A stretch of DNA of 30,022 bases from Bacteroidota bacterium (GCA_023415275.1 JAEZLJ010000169.1:1-30022); one strand, 5' to 3'; positions 17,643 to 25,486 are shown, numbered from the stretch's first letter. Notes: generated by a model not told the origin, from the letters alone. Program-made: numbers and translations.

Positions 17643-17669
17643 AAGCCCTGCATTGCCAGGGCTTTTTCT
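17643..17669 (+). terminator. Terminator after adk
   Basis: AAGCCCTG at 17643-17650 pairs with CAGGGCTT at 17657-17664, with a 6-base loop and a following T-tract (TTTTTCTTTT). It ends the adk transcript before the DUF1569-paaZ pair. Confidence 0.88.
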
Positions 17670-17751
17670 TTTCGACGTTTAAAGTAAAACAATTAAGCAG
17701 CCCGGCTGAGGCCGCATTTTTTACCTAAATTGGCAGCCTATAATCTGCTAT

Positions 17752-18237
17752 ATGATCCAAGAGAAAGTGCAATTTCTGAAACATAAGTTGGTCATCCTGC
17801 TGCGGCAGGTTCCTTCTGACACTGCGCCACAATGGGGCAAAATGACCCTTCAGCAAATGGTGGAACATTTTTCAGACTCGGTCCGGATTGCATCAGGAAA
17901 AACCAGGTACACAGAAATTGTCACGCCTGAACACCACCTGGAAAAGATGAGGAGCTTTTTGGTAAGCGATAAGCCATTCAGGGAAAACACCATGAACCCT
18001 TTGATGCCCGAAGTGCCGGCCCCGGTTAGAAACCGGTCGGCGGAGGAAGCCATCAATGAATTAAAATCAGAGTTAGCCAATTTCTTTTCCTCCTTTGAAA
18101 AGGCTCCTATACAAGTCACACGCAATCCTATTTTTGGCGACCTCAATTTCGAGGAGAATGTACAGTTACTATATAAACATGCATTGCACCATTTAAGGCA
18201 ATTTGGAATAACCATTGAAAAAGAAACACAGGTATGA
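17752..18237 (+). CDS. DUF1569/DinB-like small protein coupled to paaZ
   Basis: This 161-residue cytoplasmic protein is predicted to be mostly helical. It resembles DUF1569, a member of the DinB/YfiT-like four-helix superfamily. Near the N-terminus is WGKMTLQQMVEHFSDSVR, where His in MVEHF is a typical first metal-ligand position. Near the C-terminus is HALHHLRQFGI, where the HHLRQ motif is characteristic. The pair of His-containing helices suggests a metal site, but no enzyme activity is known from sequence. Its TGA overlaps the ATG of paaZ (shared bases 18234-18237), so the two are almost certainly translated together. A helper or detoxification role in phenylacetate metabolism is an inference from this coupling only. 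Confidence 0.85.
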   Translation: MIQEKVQFLKHKLVILLRQVPSDTAPQWGKMTLQQMVEHFSDSVRIASGKTRYTEIVTPEHHLEKMRSFLVSDKPFRENTMNPLMPEVPAPVRNRSAEEAINELKSELANFFSSFEKAPIQVTRNPIFGDLNFEENVQLLYKHALHHLRQFGITIEKETQV

Positions 18238-20279
18238 AGAAACTGGAGAATTATATTAAAGGCGAATGGATCACAGGAGATGGAGACGGGCAATTATTAA
18301 CTGATGCAGTCACCGGGCAAGGAATAGCAATGGCCACTACCAAAGGACTTGATTTTGCGGAGGTACTGCAGTATGGCCGCCAAGTGGGTAATCCTGCCCT
18401 ACGTAAAATGACCTTTCATGAAAGAGGCCGTATGCTAAAGGCATTGGCTACTCATTTAATGGAAAGGAAAGAACAGTTTTACAACATCAGCTATCACACT
18501 GGTGCCACCAGGGCAGATAGCTGGATAGATATAGAAGGCGGTATTGGTAACCTTTTTTCCAATGCTTCATTAAGACGCAAGTTTCCCGACCTTCCCTACA
18601 CTACCGATGGCGACCCTGTCGGGTTAAGCAAGGGAGGCAATTTTATGGCGCATCACCTGCTGGTGCCCAAAGAAGGCGTAGCAGTACATATCAATGCCTA
18701 TAATTTCCCTGTATGGGGCATGCTGGAAAAATGTGCGGTAAACTGGCTGGCAGGTGTTCCTGCTGTAGTAAAGCCTGCAAGCATTACTTCCTATCTCACC
18801 GAAGCGGTAGTGAAAGAGATCATTGCATCAGGCATACTTCCTGAGGGTGCCCTACAGCTCCTTTGTGGTAGTGCCGGTGATCTGCTGGACCATGTATCGG
18901 CCCAGGATGTGGTGACCTTTACAGGATCAAAGACCACGGGACTCATGTTGAAATCACACAAGCGCATATTGGAAGAAAGTGTTCCATTCAATATGGAAGC
19001 CGATTCCCTGAATGCACTCGTGCTGGGCGCGGATGTTACGCCTGGCAGTCCCGAGTGGGATATATTTATTAAGGAAGTACGCAAGGAGATCACAGTCAAG
19101 GCAGGACAAAAATGCACGGCTATCAGGCGCATTTTTGTTCCACAGCATTTACTGGAAGATGCATCCATAGCATTAGGAAAAGCTTTATCTCAAACTGTTA
19201 TTGGTAACCCACTTAATGAAAAGGTGAGGATGGGCTCTTTAGCCAGCCTGGGGCAGCGTGATGAAGTGAAACAGAATGTTCAAAAGCTACTGGCCAGTTC
19301 GCAAATAATATATGGTTCGCTTGACAGCCTGGAAGTGCTGGATGCCGATGCAGGCAAGGGAGCTTTCTTATCACCTATATTATTGCGCAATGAACAGCCA
19401 TTCCGTTCCGATACAGTACACGATATAGAATGCTTTGGACCTGTCAGCACTATTATGCCATATGATGGAATGGCTGAAGCCATTTCTCTTGTAAAAAAAG
19501 GAAAAGGATCGCTTTGCTGTTCCATTGTCACCAATGATGACCGTTTAGCTACAGACTTTGTAGTGGGCGCAGCTACCCATCATGGACGGATACTGGTATT
19601 GAACCGTGATGATGCCAAAGAAAGCACTGGCCATGGTTCTCCACTACCCTTGCTGGTGCATGGCGGACCCGGTCGCGCAGGTGGAGGTGAGGAAATGGGT
19701 GGTGTCAGGGGGGTCAAACATTATATGCAAAGGGTAGCTATCCAGGGCTCCCCTACCACTATTACCGCCATCACACAATCTTATCAGCCCAATGCCAGGG
19801 GCATTCAAACAGCTGTTCACCCCTTCCGCAAATATTTTGAAGAACTGCAGGTGGGCGACCAGGTAATTACTGAAAAAAGAAAGATAACCTCTGAGGATAT
19901 TGATGCTTTTGCCGATCTGAGTGGTGATCATTTTTATGCGCATAAGAAAGATACCGATTTCACAGGCACCATGTTTGATCAACAGGTGGCTCATGGATAT
20001 TTTATATTAAGCGCAGCCGCCGGCTTGTTTGTGGATGGCAGCGAACTGGGACCTGTTTTACTGAATTATGGAATAGATGAGCTGCGGTTCACCAAGCCTG
20101 TGTATCCCGGCACTGAATTGACGGTAAGGTTCACGTGTAAGGAAAAACTGCCACAGGATCCAAAAGATGAAAACGACATTCCTAAGGGTATCGTCAAATG
20201 GCTGGTGGAAATGCTTGATGAGACAGGAGAACATGTAGGTATAGCTACCATTCTCACCATGGTAAAAAGAAAGTTATAA
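18234..20279 (+). CDS. paaZ: PaaZ: bifunctional oxepin-CoA hydrolase / 3-oxo-5,6-dehydrosuberyl-CoA semialdehyde dehydrogenase
   Basis: PaaZ opens the oxepin-CoA ring made from phenylacetyl-CoA and oxidises the resulting aldehyde with NADP+. The 681-residue length matches the full two-domain enzyme. Residues ~1-515 are the aldehyde dehydrogenase domain, with FTGSKTTG, general base Glu255 in NMEADSLNA and nucleophile Cys294 in KAGQKCTAIRR. Residues ~535-680 are the MaoC-type hotdog hydratase with DLSGDHFYAHKKD, the conserved Asp/His pair. Both active sites appear intact. The start overlaps the DUF1569 stop by four bases. The paaABCDE epoxidase, paaK, paaJ and paaH are not in this window, so the pathway must be completed elsewhere if it is functional. 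A strong hairpin follows the stop. Confidence 0.95.
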   Translation: MKKLENYIKGEWITGDGDGQLLTDAVTGQGIAMATTKGLDFAEVLQYGRQVGNPALRKMTFHERGRMLKALATHLMERKEQFYNISYHTGATRADSWIDIEGGIGNLFSNASLRRKFPDLPYTTDGDPVGLSKGGNFMAHHLLVPKEGVAVHINAYNFPVWGMLEKCAVNWLAGVPAVVKPASITSYLTEAVVKEIIASGILPEGALQLLCGSAGDLLDHVSAQDVVTFTGSKTTGLMLKSHKRILEESVPFNMEADSLNALVLGADVTPGSPEWDIFIKEVRKEITVKAGQKCTAIRRIFVPQHLLEDASIALGKALSQTVIGNPLNEKVRMGSLASLGQRDEVKQNVQKLLASSQIIYGSLDSLEVLDADAGKGAFLSPILLRNEQPFRSDTVHDIECFGPVSTIMPYDGMAEAISLVKKGKGSLCCSIVTNDDRLATDFVVGAATHHGRILVLNRDDAKESTGHGSPLPLLVHGGPGRAGGGEEMGGVRGVKHYMQRVAIQGSPTTITAITQSYQPNARGIQTAVHPFRKYFEELQVGDQVITEKRKITSEDIDAFADLSGDHFYAHKKDTDFTGTMFDQQVAHGYFILSAAAGLFVDGSELGPVLLNYGIDELRFTKPVYPGTELTVRFTCKEKLPQDPKDENDIPKGIVKWLVEMLDETGEHVGIATILTMVKRKL

Positions 20280-20297
20280 GCTTCATATTAATTTTTT

Positions 20298-20332
20298 AAT
20301 ACGCACAGGAACACTTTCCTGTGCGTATTTAT
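20298..20332 (+). terminator. Terminator after paaZ
   Basis: A perfect 14-bp stem (20298-20311 with 20316-20329) closes a CACT loop. The following TATTTAT is only moderately T-rich. It separates paaZ from the crotonase gene, so the latter probably has its own promoter. Confidence 0.8.
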
Positions 20333-20415
20333 TTATAGTTGAAATCCTGGATGCACTAAATATAAAAAGCATCTTTTACCCACTATTCTTTATAAATAAT
20401 CTTGCTGGTATTCAA

Positions 20416-20423
20416 TAATTTTG
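20416..20423 (+). promoter_or_regulatory. TAnnTTTG -7 box for the crotonase-family gene
   Basis: TAATTTTG matches the consensus exactly, 58 bases before the ATG and downstream of the paaZ terminator. This supports separate transcription. A TTG occurs 11 bases upstream, too close for the usual 17-23 spacing. Confidence 0.5.
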
Positions 20424-20481
20424 AAACAGGCAGAGGCAAGAATAATTTCACCCTTTACGTTCCTTAATAAAAAATGAAGCT

Positions 20482-21258
20482 ATGGCAAAAGACATGACCA
20501 ACGGATATGTAAACACAGAAACACACAATGGAATTACCACTATAGAATTTCATCATCCCCAAAGCAATTCGCTTCCTTACCGGTTGCTTGAAGACCTGGC
20601 CAATGAAATTCATGCGGTGGGTACGGATAAGGAAACCAAAGTGATCATTATACGGTCATTAGGGGACAAGGCATTCTGCGCAGGCGCTTCTTTTGACGAG
20701 TTGACCCAAATAGAAAACGAAAAGAAAGGTTTTCATTTCTTCAGCGGCTTTGCCAATGTGATCAATGCTATGAGGAAATGCCCAAAGATGATCATTGGCC
20801 GCATTCACAGTAAATGTGTAGGTGGAGGCGTAGGACTTGCCGCTGCTATGGATTATGCCATTGCACTGGAGGGCGCTGAGATCAAACTTAGTGAGCTGGC
20901 TATAGGCATTGGACCTTTTGTAGTTGGCCCTGCCATTCAAAGAAAGCTAGGCTTATCTGCCTTCTCTCAATTAGCTATTGATGCAGGCATGTGGCGCAAT
21001 GGTGACTGGGCACGTCGGAAGGGTTTGTATGCAGAATTACATCCCTCGGTAGAAAGCATGGATGAATCCATATCCAGGCTTTCAGGACAGTTGGCGAAGA
21101 GCAGCCCGGAGGCAATGTCAATGCTTAAGAAAACCTTATGGCAGGGTACAGAAGATTGGGACGACCTGTTGAGTCAGCGTGCTGAGATCAGTGGCAGGTT
21201 GGTATTGAGCAATTTTACGAGGGAAGCTATCTCTAAATTCAAGAATAAAGTATCCTGA
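20482..21258 (+). CDS. Enoyl-CoA hydratase/isomerase (crotonase) family protein
   Basis: The 258-residue length is typical of single-domain crotonases. The oxyanion-hole segments are present: AFCAGASFDEL (about 65-75) and KCVGGGVGLAAAMDYAIA (about 112-129). The Glu of LSELAIGIGP aligns with the second catalytic acid of hydratases, whereas the first (GGGxE in classical enoyl-CoA hydratase) is Gly here. That points away from a standard two-Glu hydratase and towards an isomerase or other crotonase reaction. Candidates include a PaaG- or PaaF-like role beside paaZ, but a terminator and separate promoter lie between the two genes. The ATG at 20482 is used; the Met at codon 5 is an alternative. The protein is cytoplasmic and the exact substrate is unknown. 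Confidence 0.88.
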   Translation: MAKDMTNGYVNTETHNGITTIEFHHPQSNSLPYRLLEDLANEIHAVGTDKETKVIIIRSLGDKAFCAGASFDELTQIENEKKGFHFFSGFANVINAMRKCPKMIIGRIHSKCVGGGVGLAAAMDYAIALEGAEIKLSELAIGIGPFVVGPAIQRKLGLSAFSQLAIDAGMWRNGDWARRKGLYAELHPSVESMDESISRLSGQLAKSSPEAMSMLKKTLWQGTEDWDDLLSQRAEISGRLVLSNFTREAISKFKNKVS

Positions 21259-21278
21259 GTATAACAAAAAATCATCGG

Positions 21279-21306
21279 GGCTGGCAATATGCCAGCCTTA
21301 TTTTTT
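21279..21306 (+). terminator. Terminator after the crotonase gene
   Basis: GGCTGGC at 21279-21285 pairs with GCCAGCC at 21291-21297 around the loop AATAT, followed by TTATTTTTT. The in-frame ATG at 21289 of the next gene lies in this loop and stem, which argues that translation of the glycosylase starts further on. Confidence 0.88.
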
Positions 21307-21309
21307 GGT

Positions 21310-21945
21310 ATGATTGAACGATTTTCTAAAGCTACCTTACCTGCCTTATATACCACCATTAGTCAAAAGGATGAACACCTTCTTAGCATCGTGAAGGAAT
21401 ATGGTCATCCACCATTATGGATAAGGCCCAATAATTTTGAAACACTGGTGCTGACCATCCTGGAACAACAGGTATCACTGGCATCAGCATACGCTGCTTA
21501 CAAAAAATTAAAAGAAAGAATCGGCATCATCACACCAGGAGCTTTATCAAACTTAACCGATGATGAATTGCGGAACTGCTACCTAAGCCGGCAAAAGATC
21601 GTTTATACACGGGGGTTAGCCCAAGCCATTTCCAGGGAAGATCTCAGCCTGCGGAAATTACATCACCAGCCAGATGAGGTGGTGCGCCATGAATTGAAAA
21701 AATTAAAAGGCATTGGCGACTGGACCGTTGACATATACCTGCTGCATGCTCTCAGGCGCACAGACATTTTTCCTGTAGGCGACCTGGCGCTGCTGAATGC
21801 TATCAAAATGGTAAAAGGATTGGATAAGCTGTCAAAAGAAGAAGCCCTGGACATGGCTGAAGCCTGGAAACCTTACAGGTCCATCGCCACCATGTTGTTC
21901 TGGCATTACTATATCAAAAAGAAAAACATCAAAATATTACATTGA
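21310..21945 (+). CDS. DNA-3-methyladenine glycosylase 2 family protein (AlkA-like, HhH-GPD)
   Basis: These enzymes excise alkylated bases in base-excision repair. The 211-residue product is all-helical. Its helix-hairpin-helix LKGIGDWTV is at 132-140, followed by the GPD-type segment FPVGDLAL with catalytic Asp158. The N-terminal AlkA beta domain is absent, so it is the short form. NNFETLVLTILEQQVSLASA (41-60) matches the first helices of the family. I start it at ATG 21310. The ATG at 21289 is buried in the upstream gene's terminator hairpin and would add only seven residues. Only about 50 bases separate it from the crotonase gene, so weak read-through expression is possible; no clear promoter box is seen. 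Confidence 0.9.
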   Translation: MIERFSKATLPALYTTISQKDEHLLSIVKEYGHPPLWIRPNNFETLVLTILEQQVSLASAYAAYKKLKERIGIITPGALSNLTDDELRNCYLSRQKIVYTRGLAQAISREDLSLRKLHHQPDEVVRHELKKLKGIGDWTVDIYLLHALRRTDIFPVGDLALLNAIKMVKGLDKLSKEEALDMAEAWKPYRSIATMLFWHYYIKKKNIKILH

Positions 21946-21983
21946 GGAAGACATATTGACCACAACGATATCAATGCACATTA

Positions 21984-22016
21984 ATACAAAAGCGCTTCCG
22001 TGAAGCGCTTTTGTAT
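21984..22016. terminator. Symmetrical bidirectional terminator
   Basis: A perfect 15-bp inverted repeat (21984-21998 with 22002-22016) has a 3-base CGT loop. The arms contain CAAAAGCGCTTC and its complement, so a T-run occurs on both strands. It lies between the convergent glycosylase and fabG genes. Confidence 0.92.
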
Positions 22017-22048
22017 GATACCTCTAAGATGTTTGATTACTTCCCTTG

Positions 22049-22804
22049 TCACATATACAATCCACCGTCTACGCTCAGCACCTGTCCTGTTACATAGGCA
22101 CTCAGGTCTGATGCCAGGAACAAGGTAACATTGGCAATATCTTCTGTAGAACCAAATCGACCCAGAGGAATGCCCGCTTTGTATTTATCAGCCTGTTCAC
22201 CTTCTTTCAGGTAACCTGTCATGTCAGTTTCTACAAATCCAGGAGCTATCGCATTACAACGAATATTACGACTGCCCAATTCCTTGGCTACCGATTTGGT
22301 AAATCCAATGATGCCGGCTTTAGATGCAGCATAACTGCTCTGTCCTGCATTGCCCATCAACCCGATCACGGAACTCATATTGATAATACTGCCGCTCTTG
22401 GCCTTCATCATGGGGCGAATGACCTGCTTGGTCATATTGAAAACACTTTTGAGGTTAATGGTCATTACATCATCCCATTGCTCGGGTGTCATGCGCAACA
22501 ATAAATTATCTTTAGAGATCCCTGCATTGTTTACACAGATATCTACCTGTCCCATTTCCTTGATCACGTTATTGACCAGTGTTTCACATTCGGCAAATTC
22601 CCCTGCGTTACTGCGGAAAGCCTTAGCCTTTACACCCAATGCAACCAGCTTTTGTTCCAAAGCATTAGCCTTTTCAGCACTGCTTTCACTAACATAGGTA
22701 AATGCAATACTGGCACCTTGTTCTGCCAGTTTCAAAGCCACTCCCTCTCCTATTCCGCGGGCAGCGCCCGTTACAATGGCAACTTTTCCTTCCAATAATT
22801 TCAT
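22049..22804 (-). CDS. fabG: 3-oxoacyl-[acyl-carrier-protein] reductase FabG
   Basis: It reduces 3-oxoacyl-ACP with NADPH in fatty-acid elongation. The 251-residue product is a classical short-chain dehydrogenase. It has the nucleotide-binding TGAARGIG at 12-19, NNAG at 92-95, catalytic Ser145, and the YAASK motif giving Tyr158/Lys162. It ends in DLSAYVTGQVLSVDGGLYM, typical of FabG. ATG 22804 gives the standard MKLLEGKVAIVTG start. The longer frame to 22837 crosses a TAnnTTTG box and is rejected. No other fab gene is nearby, so this could be the housekeeping copy or a paralogue. The assignment as FabG over another SDR rests on close motif agreement. Confidence 0.92.
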   Translation of the reverse strand: MKLLEGKVAIVTGAARGIGEGVALKLAEQGASIAFTYVSESSAEKANALEQKLVALGVKAKAFRSNAGEFAECETLVNNVIKEMGQVDICVNNAGISKDNLLLRMTPEQWDDVMTINLKSVFNMTKQVIRPMMKAKSGSIINMSSVIGLMGNAGQSSYAASKAGIIGFTKSVAKELGSRNIRCNAIAPGFVETDMTGYLKEGEQADKYKAGIPLGRFGSTEDIANVTLFLASDLSAYVTGQVLSVDGGLYM

Positions 22805-22824
22805 GCGTTGATTTTTGTAGGCAA

Positions 22825-22832
22825 CAAATGTA
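22825..22832 (-). promoter_or_regulatory. TAnnTTTG -7 box for fabG
   Basis: TACATTTG on the minus strand matches the consensus exactly and lies 20 bases before the fabG ATG. It is in the short gap after the GH3-family gene, so fabG probably has its own promoter. No spaced TTG is seen. Confidence 0.6.
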
Positions 22833-22893
22833 GGCAAAGGCAGAAAATAGGTAGCAGAAATTAAGAACTCCTGGACTTAAATAGAATAATAAA

Positions 22894-24402
22894 CTAAAGA
22901 ATAAAAGATTTGATATCGTCCAGGATGGTTCTTTCGTTTGACAAACGGGGCACCTTATGCTGACCTCCCAGCTTGCCCTTGCTGCTTAACCAATTGGTGA
23001 AAGTATTGGGCGGCACTGAATTGATCAGGGGCATTCGTAATGCCATATCCTTATACCGCTTGGCTTCATAATCGCTGTTGATATTTTTCAATGCCAGGTC
23101 TAGTTCTGAAGTAAAACCCTCCAGGTCCTGCGGTTCCTTTTCAAATTCTATCAACCATTCATGTGCGCCATTTCCTTCATCAGAGAAATATACAGGTGCA
23201 GCCGAGTAATCCTTTACTATGGCACCCGTCTTTTCACTGGCCACAGCAATGGCCTGGTCAGTATTGTCAATAATGATCTCTTCGCCAAAAGCATTGATAT
23301 AATGCTTGATGCGGCCAGATACTTTAATACGGAAAGGATCAAGAGATACAAACTGTATGGTATCACCCACCAGGTAACGCCACAATCCTCCATTGGTAGT
23401 TATTACCAATGCATAGTTTACGCCTGTTTGTACCTCATCCAGCTGGATGGTTTCGGGGAACTCTTTTCCATATTCACTTACCGGCATGAACTCATAGAAG
23501 ATACCATGATCACACATCAGCAACATCCCTTCGCGGGTCACATCATCCTGCGCTGCAAAAAACCCTTCAGAGGCGTTATACATCTCCAGGTAGTTAATAG
23601 GTGCTCCTATTAACTTTTCAAACTGCTGTTTGTAAGGCACAAAGCTTACCCCGCCATGCATATACAACTCAAGGCTTGGCCAAACCTCCTTTATGGTTTG
23701 CTTGCCCGTGATCTCCAGGATGCGTTTTAATAAAACGATCAGCCAGGTAGGCACCCCGGCCATGGAGGTCACATTCTCCAATATAGTAGATTGCGCCAGC
23801 TTCTCGATCTTACTTTCCCACTCGTCCATTAATATAATGGAGGTATCAGGTGTCCTGATCCAGTTTGACCAGAATGGAGAGTTTTGAACGATCACCGCAC
23901 TCAGGTCGCCATAATGTACTTCTTCATTTACCTGGCTGATCTGGTGGCTGCCTCCAATGATCAGGCTCTTGCCTGTAAGCAGGTCGCTTTCAGGATGAGA
24001 AGCGTAATAGAAGCTTAGTACATCCTTTGACGCTTTATAATGGTTATCCTGAAGGCTTTCTTCACTCACCGGAATGAATTTGCTTTTATCGCTGGTAGTG
24101 CCACTGCTTTTGGCAAACCATGATATAGGAGTATTCCACAGGATGTTCTCTTCCCCTTTCATCATCCTGTCGATGTAGGGTTTCAGGCTATCATAATCCT
24201 GTATAGGAACAGTTCTTTTGAATTCTTCCAGCGATTGTATCTGTGAGAAATGATAGGCTCTGCCGAAGGCTGTATATTGACCTGCCGCCAGCAGGTCCTG
24301 CCACACATCAAACTGGTTGCTGGCTGCATCGCTCACCCATTTTTCAATGGACCAAAGGCGCCAGCGTGCAAAACGTGATATGGCAGGGCTAAGCAACTTC
24401 AT
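22894..24402 (-). CDS. GH3-family acyl-adenylate-forming protein
   Basis: The protein has 502 residues with no signal peptide. It belongs to the GH3 (auxin-responsive promoter) family of the ANL adenylating superfamily; plant members ligate amino acids to acyl acids. The ATP-binding motif SSGTTSDKSKFIP lies at about 99-111. Further family segments are MYNASEGFFAAQDD (motif II-like), ITTNGGLWRYLVGDTIQF, and the hinge-like HYINAFGEEIIIDNTDQA. Bacterial members are common in Bacteroidota but their substrates are mostly unknown. The ATG at 24402 is preferred to an upstream TTG in the same frame. fabG lies 89 bases downstream on the same strand, and lptB is upstream beyond a hairpin. The family call is confident; the acyl and amine substrates are not predicted. 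Confidence 0.9.
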   Translation of the reverse strand: MKLLSPAISRFARWRLWSIEKWVSDAASNQFDVWQDLLAAGQYTAFGRAYHFSQIQSLEEFKRTVPIQDYDSLKPYIDRMMKGEENILWNTPISWFAKSSGTTSDKSKFIPVSEESLQDNHYKASKDVLSFYYASHPESDLLTGKSLIIGGSHQISQVNEEVHYGDLSAVIVQNSPFWSNWIRTPDTSIILMDEWESKIEKLAQSTILENVTSMAGVPTWLIVLLKRILEITGKQTIKEVWPSLELYMHGGVSFVPYKQQFEKLIGAPINYLEMYNASEGFFAAQDDVTREGMLLMCDHGIFYEFMPVSEYGKEFPETIQLDEVQTGVNYALVITTNGGLWRYLVGDTIQFVSLDPFRIKVSGRIKHYINAFGEEIIIDNTDQAIAVASEKTGAIVKDYSAAPVYFSDEGNGAHEWLIEFEKEPQDLEGFTSELDLALKNINSDYEAKRYKDMALRMPLINSVPPNTFTNWLSSKGKLGGQHKVPRLSNERTILDDIKSFIL

Positions 24403-24469
24403 GAGTCGGGGCAAAATACGAAAGAAGAATCATTTTAAAGCGGAAAATCAGCTATGGAATTATATAGCG

Positions 24470-24491
24470 AACTGAGCCATGGAGCTCAGTT
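24470..24491 (-). terminator. Hairpin after lptB, possible weak terminator
   Basis: AACTGAGC at 24470-24477 pairs perfectly with GCTCAGTT at 24484-24491 around a 6-base loop. On the minus strand, where lptB is read, no T-tract follows. It may be a transcript-end stabiliser rather than a true intrinsic terminator. Confidence 0.45.
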
Positions 24492-24518
24492 TAAACATTT
24501 ATAGAATATCAGGATTTG

Positions 24519-25301
24519 TTACAAACTATCTGTCACTGCTTCAGGATTAAAATCCTGCAGCAGGTAGTCCTTTCTTTTTAATTCGAAATTCCTTCCCAGG
24601 TACAGCTTTTTCACCTGTTCGTCCTCAGCCAGTTCTTCAGCGGTACCATGTTTAAAGATCTTGCCCTCAATAAGCAGGTAGGCGCGGTCACAGATAGACA
24701 GGGTTTCTGTTACGTTATGGTCAGTGATCAATATGCCTATATTCTTAAACTTTAATTTGGCTACGATGGCCTGGATATCCTCTACCGCAATTGGGTCAAT
24801 CCCTGCAAAGGGCTCATCGAGCAATATGAACTTGGGGTCCACGGCCAGCGCCCTGGCGATCTCTGTTCTTCTTCTCTCTCCCCCGCTTAAAACATCTCCA
24901 TGGCTTTTGCGCACATGTTGCAGTCTAAATTCTTGCAGCAAAGATTCCAGCTTTTCCTTTTGCTCCTTTTTAGAAAGCTTTGTCATTTCCAGTACGGCCT
25001 TTATATTATCCTCCACACTCAGCTTGCGAAAAACCGATGCTTCCTGCGGCAGGTATCCTATTCCCATCCTGGCCCTTTTATACATGGCTAAAGGCGTAAT
25101 GTTTTCATCATTTAGAAAAACTTCCCCTTCATCGGGCTTGATCAAGCCTACCACCATGTAGAAGGTAGTGGTCTTTCCGGCCCCGTTAGGTCCCAGCAAC
25201 CCCACTATCTCGCCTTGCTTTACTTCAATGGATGTATGATTGACCACCGTTCTGTCACCATATCGCTTTACCAGTTCATTGGTATGTATTCTAATGCTCA
25301 A
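24519..25301 (-). CDS. lptB: LPS export ABC transporter ATP-binding protein LptB
   Basis: LptB is the cytoplasmic ATPase of the LptBFG complex that extracts lipopolysaccharide from the inner membrane. The product has Walker A GPNGAGKT (about 37-44), the Q-loop region YLPQEASVFRKLSV typical of LptB, signature LSGGERRR (about 138-145), Walker B FILLDEPFAGIDP and the switch His in LITDHNV. No ATG precedes the conserved core. I therefore start at TTG 25301, which gives MSIRIHTNELVKRYGDR and 260 residues, the usual LptB length. An upstream TTG at 25382 would add a non-conserved 27-residue stretch. The C-terminal ~25 residues extend past the usual end. It is divergent from metF; lptA, lptC, lptF and lptG are not in the window. 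Confidence 0.92.
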   Translation of the reverse strand: MSIRIHTNELVKRYGDRTVVNHTSIEVKQGEIVGLLGPNGAGKTTTFYMVVGLIKPDEGEVFLNDENITPLAMYKRARMGIGYLPQEASVFRKLSVEDNIKAVLEMTKLSKKEQKEKLESLLQEFRLQHVRKSHGDVLSGGERRRTEIARALAVDPKFILLDEPFAGIDPIAVEDIQAIVAKLKFKNIGILITDHNVTETLSICDRAYLLIEGKIFKHGTAEELAEDEQVKKLYLGRNFELKRKDYLLQDFNPEAVTDSL

Positions 25302-25469
25302 AAAGAAAGTTTTGGTAAAAATAATTGTTTCAATGCTTGCCAAACCGTTAAACCGTAGGGAGTATCCTGTTGGAACTATCAAAAAAGAACCTTTTCAATT
25401 AACCAGGCTATAATGCAGAAGCAATATGGTGTGGAACAACTTGTACGCCCTCAACTTATCAACTTTACC

Positions 25470-25477
25470 TAAGTTTG
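25470..25477 (+). promoter_or_regulatory. TAnnTTTG -7 box for metF
   Basis: TAAGTTTG matches the consensus exactly and ends only 9 bases before the metF ATG. If it is the -7 element, the mRNA would be almost leaderless. A TTG lies 26 bases upstream (25441-25443), slightly beyond the usual spacing. Confidence 0.5.
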
Positions 25478-25486
25478 CGGCACTTT

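Noticed and set aside
17701..17724. Second hairpin (CGGC/GCCG) with T-run between adk and the DUF1569 gene
   Set aside because: The stem is only four pairs; the strong terminator at 17643 already explains the adk end, so it is not listed as a separate site.
21289..21309. Upstream ATG for the DNA glycosylase
   Set aside because: It lies inside the loop and stem of the crotonase terminator; the ATG at 21310 is preferred.
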